The notes under the pieces are model-generated. The model had not been told where the DNA came from, did not search any database, and worked only from the letters and a program-made list of their open reading frames with translations. Source: an uncultured Christensenella sp. (lineage in GTDB: Bacteria; Bacillota; Clostridia; Christensenellales; UBA1242). From it: 7,085 bases of DNA. The stretch is from positions 1 to 7,085 of the forward strand of contig CASEYA010000051.1 of NCBI GenBank assembly GCA_949291975.1, in the 5' to 3' direction. A program made the position numbers and the translations under genes. Positions 5,328-7,085 of the stretch are shown piece after piece (positions within the stretch are counted from its first letter, which is position 1; every line of letters begins with the position of its first letter).

Positions 5328-7085
5328 ATGAATCAAAAACGGATGTTTTTGGCTGTTCCTTTTATGATTATAATATGCCTTTTATGTGGCTGTGTTGATG
5401 TGAAAACTGATGCAACAAATTTTGTGTGTTATTTTGAAAATAAAAATGAAGTTAATTTAGTTTTGAACACACCACAATCTAGTGTAATCAGGCAACTTAT
5501 CATGAAAGGTGATATGCCAGATGACTTTGCTGTTGAGTTTGATGAAAAAGTTATAGATTACAATTATTTAACGGGTAAAATAACTGCTGTGGGCATTGGT
5601 AGCACTGAAATTTCAATTAGTTTTACTCTTAACGGTAAAAAAGAAACTACAAGTTTACCTGTCAGTGTAGTAAGTGCGGTTTTTGCGAAGGATATGGCCA
5701 TAACCAAAGATAAAGTTGTTTTGTTAAATAATGGTAAATCATATAATATCAGCAAGAACATTTCAATATCAAATTCAGGTTATAATTTACCCATTGAACA
5801 TCTTTCTTCAAACAATGATATTTTCTCTGTTGATAATAATGGAAACATAACACCAATTTCTGTTGGAGAAGCCACTTTAACAATAAAAGCCATTGAAAAT
5901 TATTCAAAAGAAGAAAGTGCTTTTTCTTACATAACAAAAACCGTTCAAGTTGAAGTTGTGCAAGAAGATTTGATGTTTGACCTTGAATTATTTGATAATA
6001 ATTTTAAACCCCTAACTGATAACACCATGTTCTATGGTAATGAAAATTTTTATTATGCAGTTATAACGGCTGATGATTTTGTTAATGATATTGATGTTAG
6101 TTTAAGTGGTGCCAGTTCTAACTTTTTTGAAATTGTAGAAGAAAAATTTATAGACCAAAACAAAATTTTTATTCCTATTACGCCAATTAATTACGGCGAA
6201 AAAGAATTTGTTTTGAATATAACTTTAAAAGTCGATAATGGTATTTTGAATTTTGATACTGTGCCTAAAAATATAACCTGTTTTGCTTTTGCAGATGAAA
6301 ATTTATTCAGCGTTAAAACAACAAACTATCTAACCACAGATGAACTTGCGTTAGCAGATTTTGTTACCACTAATTTAACATTTGAAAATGGCAAATATGT
6401 TTTATATAAACTGGGCGGAAGTCACGAAGATAAAATTGAAGGACATAATAACAAAAATTATTTTTATGCCCTTATTCTCTTTGACAAAACAAATCAATAT
6501 TGTTATAATAAAATTACATTAAGTTGTGAAGATTCTTGTGTAAAAATTATCAAGTTAACTGATAGCATATATTATGTTGAGGCTGTTATGTGCGGAACTG
6601 CAAATATAAACATATGCGCAAATGACGGCAGTAATTTTTGCACAACATTAACATTTGATGTAAAAGAGGTAAATGCAGATTCTTTTGATTTCTATTCCGA
6701 ACAAAAAATTTCGCTTATACTGGGTGAAAACGAAAGTGTTAACCTTGCCGTAACAAACATAGAGCCTTCGTATGCAACAACTTCTTGTGTGGTAGATATT
6801 AAAAGTGATAGTTCTAGCCCTGTTGAACTTGGCAAAGATAAAACAACAATCTATGCTGTAGAAGCGGGAAATTGTTTTGTTAGCGTTACTTTTGATGGAA
6901 TAACAAAAATATACAGCGTTTCTGTTAGTAATTCAGGCAATGGTATTGCACCAATTCCACTTGAAGACACCGTTTTTGTGCTAGAACCGAAAAGCAGTTT
7001 GACTGTTGCTTTTGATATTGTGGATAAGAATAATAATTTAATTTATAACAACTTTAAACTTGGCATTATTATTCTTGATGATTCA
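5328..7085 (+). CDS. Large lipoprotein with tandem bacterial Ig-like (Big_2-like) domains, 3' end outside window
   Basis: The frame is open for 586 codons to the window edge. The ATG follows a good SD (AGAGGG). The signal sequence (residues 1-21) ends in the lipobox L-C-G-C with Cys22 as the predicted lipid anchor; Cys at position -2 is less usual. The exported part is beta-rich with repeated Ig-like units: about 36-118 (LTGKITAVGIGSTEISISF), 124-203 (VDNNGNITPISVGEATLTIKA, the best Big_2 match), about 391-447 (an unusual unit with C392, C400, C404, C422, C430, C438) and about 452-534 (a PSYATTS element, then TIYAVEAGNCFVSVTF). The middle part (about 204-390) shows no recognised family. Big_2 domains occur in cell-surface and adhesion proteins, so a cell-envelope structural or binding role is likely. 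No catalytic motif is seen. The ligand is unknown, and further domains may follow. Confidence 0.85.
   Translation, partial: MNQKRMFLAVPFMIIICLLCGCVDVKTDATNFVCYFENKNEVNLVLNTPQSSVIRQLIMKGDMPDDFAVEFDEKVIDYNYLTGKITAVGIGSTEISISFTLNGKKETTSLPVSVVSAVFAKDMAITKDKVVLLNNGKSYNISKNISISNSGYNLPIEHLSSNNDIFSVDNNGNITPISVGEATLTIKAIENYSKEESAFSYITKTVQVEVVQEDLMFDLELFDNNFKPLTDNTMFYGNENFYYAVITADDFVNDIDVSLSGASSNFFEIVEEKFIDQNKIFIPITPINYGEKEFVLNITLKVDNGILNFDTVPKNITCFAFADENLFSVKTTNYLTTDELALADFVTTNLTFENGKYVLYKLGGSHEDKIEGHNNKNYFYALILFDKTNQYCYNKITLSCEDSCVKIIKLTDSIYYVEAVMCGTANINICANDGSNFCTTLTFDVKEVNADSFDFYSEQKISLILGENESVNLAVTNIEPSYATTSCVVDIKSDSSSPVELGKDKTTIYAVEAGNCFVSVTFDGITKIYSVSVSNSGNGIAPIPLEDTVFVLEPKSSLTVAFDIVDKNNNLIYNNFKLGIIILDDS

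Overview
The window is AT-rich chromosomal DNA. Shine-Dalgarno (SD) sites, sigma-A type promoters (TTGACT -35 boxes, 17-bp spacers), U-tailed hairpin terminators, Gram-positive style lipoprotein signals and standard-code reading frames suggest a low-GC Bacillota, probably an anaerobic Clostridia-like (perhaps gut) lineage. The enzyme content (an Fe-S/flavin ene-reductase-type protein) fits an anaerobe. The exact taxon cannot be read from the sequence.

Layout: (1) 1-720, minus strand: a polytopic TraX-family membrane protein, lacking only its extreme C-terminus at the window edge. (2) 721-851: a short gap with a strong hairpin terminator (788-815) serving the next gene. (3) 852-2903, minus strand: a 683-aa multidomain NADH:flavin oxidoreductase of the Old Yellow Enzyme / 2,4-dienoyl-CoA reductase / BaiCD-BaiH / 2-enoate reductase superfamily, with its own promoter. 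(4) 2904-3271: an AT-rich gap holding that promoter, a G-rich direct repeat and the terminator of the next gene. (5) 3272-3565, minus strand: a small unrecognised basic protein (97 aa) with an SD site and a terminator. (6) 3566-3665: a 100-bp divergent promoter region. (7) 3666-5156, plus strand: a 496-aa lipoprotein with beta-propeller-like repeats, ending in a terminator that overlaps its stop codon. (8) 5157-5327: a gap with dyad elements and a good promoter. (9) 5328-7085, plus strand: a second large lipoprotein built of bacterial Ig-like (Big_2-like) domains, truncated by the window end.

The genes look like separate transcription units: promoters or terminators lie between most of them. 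The two plus-strand lipoproteins would both sit on the outer face of the membrane and may be functionally related, but nothing proves it. The oxidoreductase is cytoplasmic and probably reduces an activated C=C bond of an unknown substrate. I see no CRISPR array, tRNA, rRNA, insertion sequence or clear defence cassette. This is mostly ordinary chromosome, with two little-described surface proteins and one orphan small gene.
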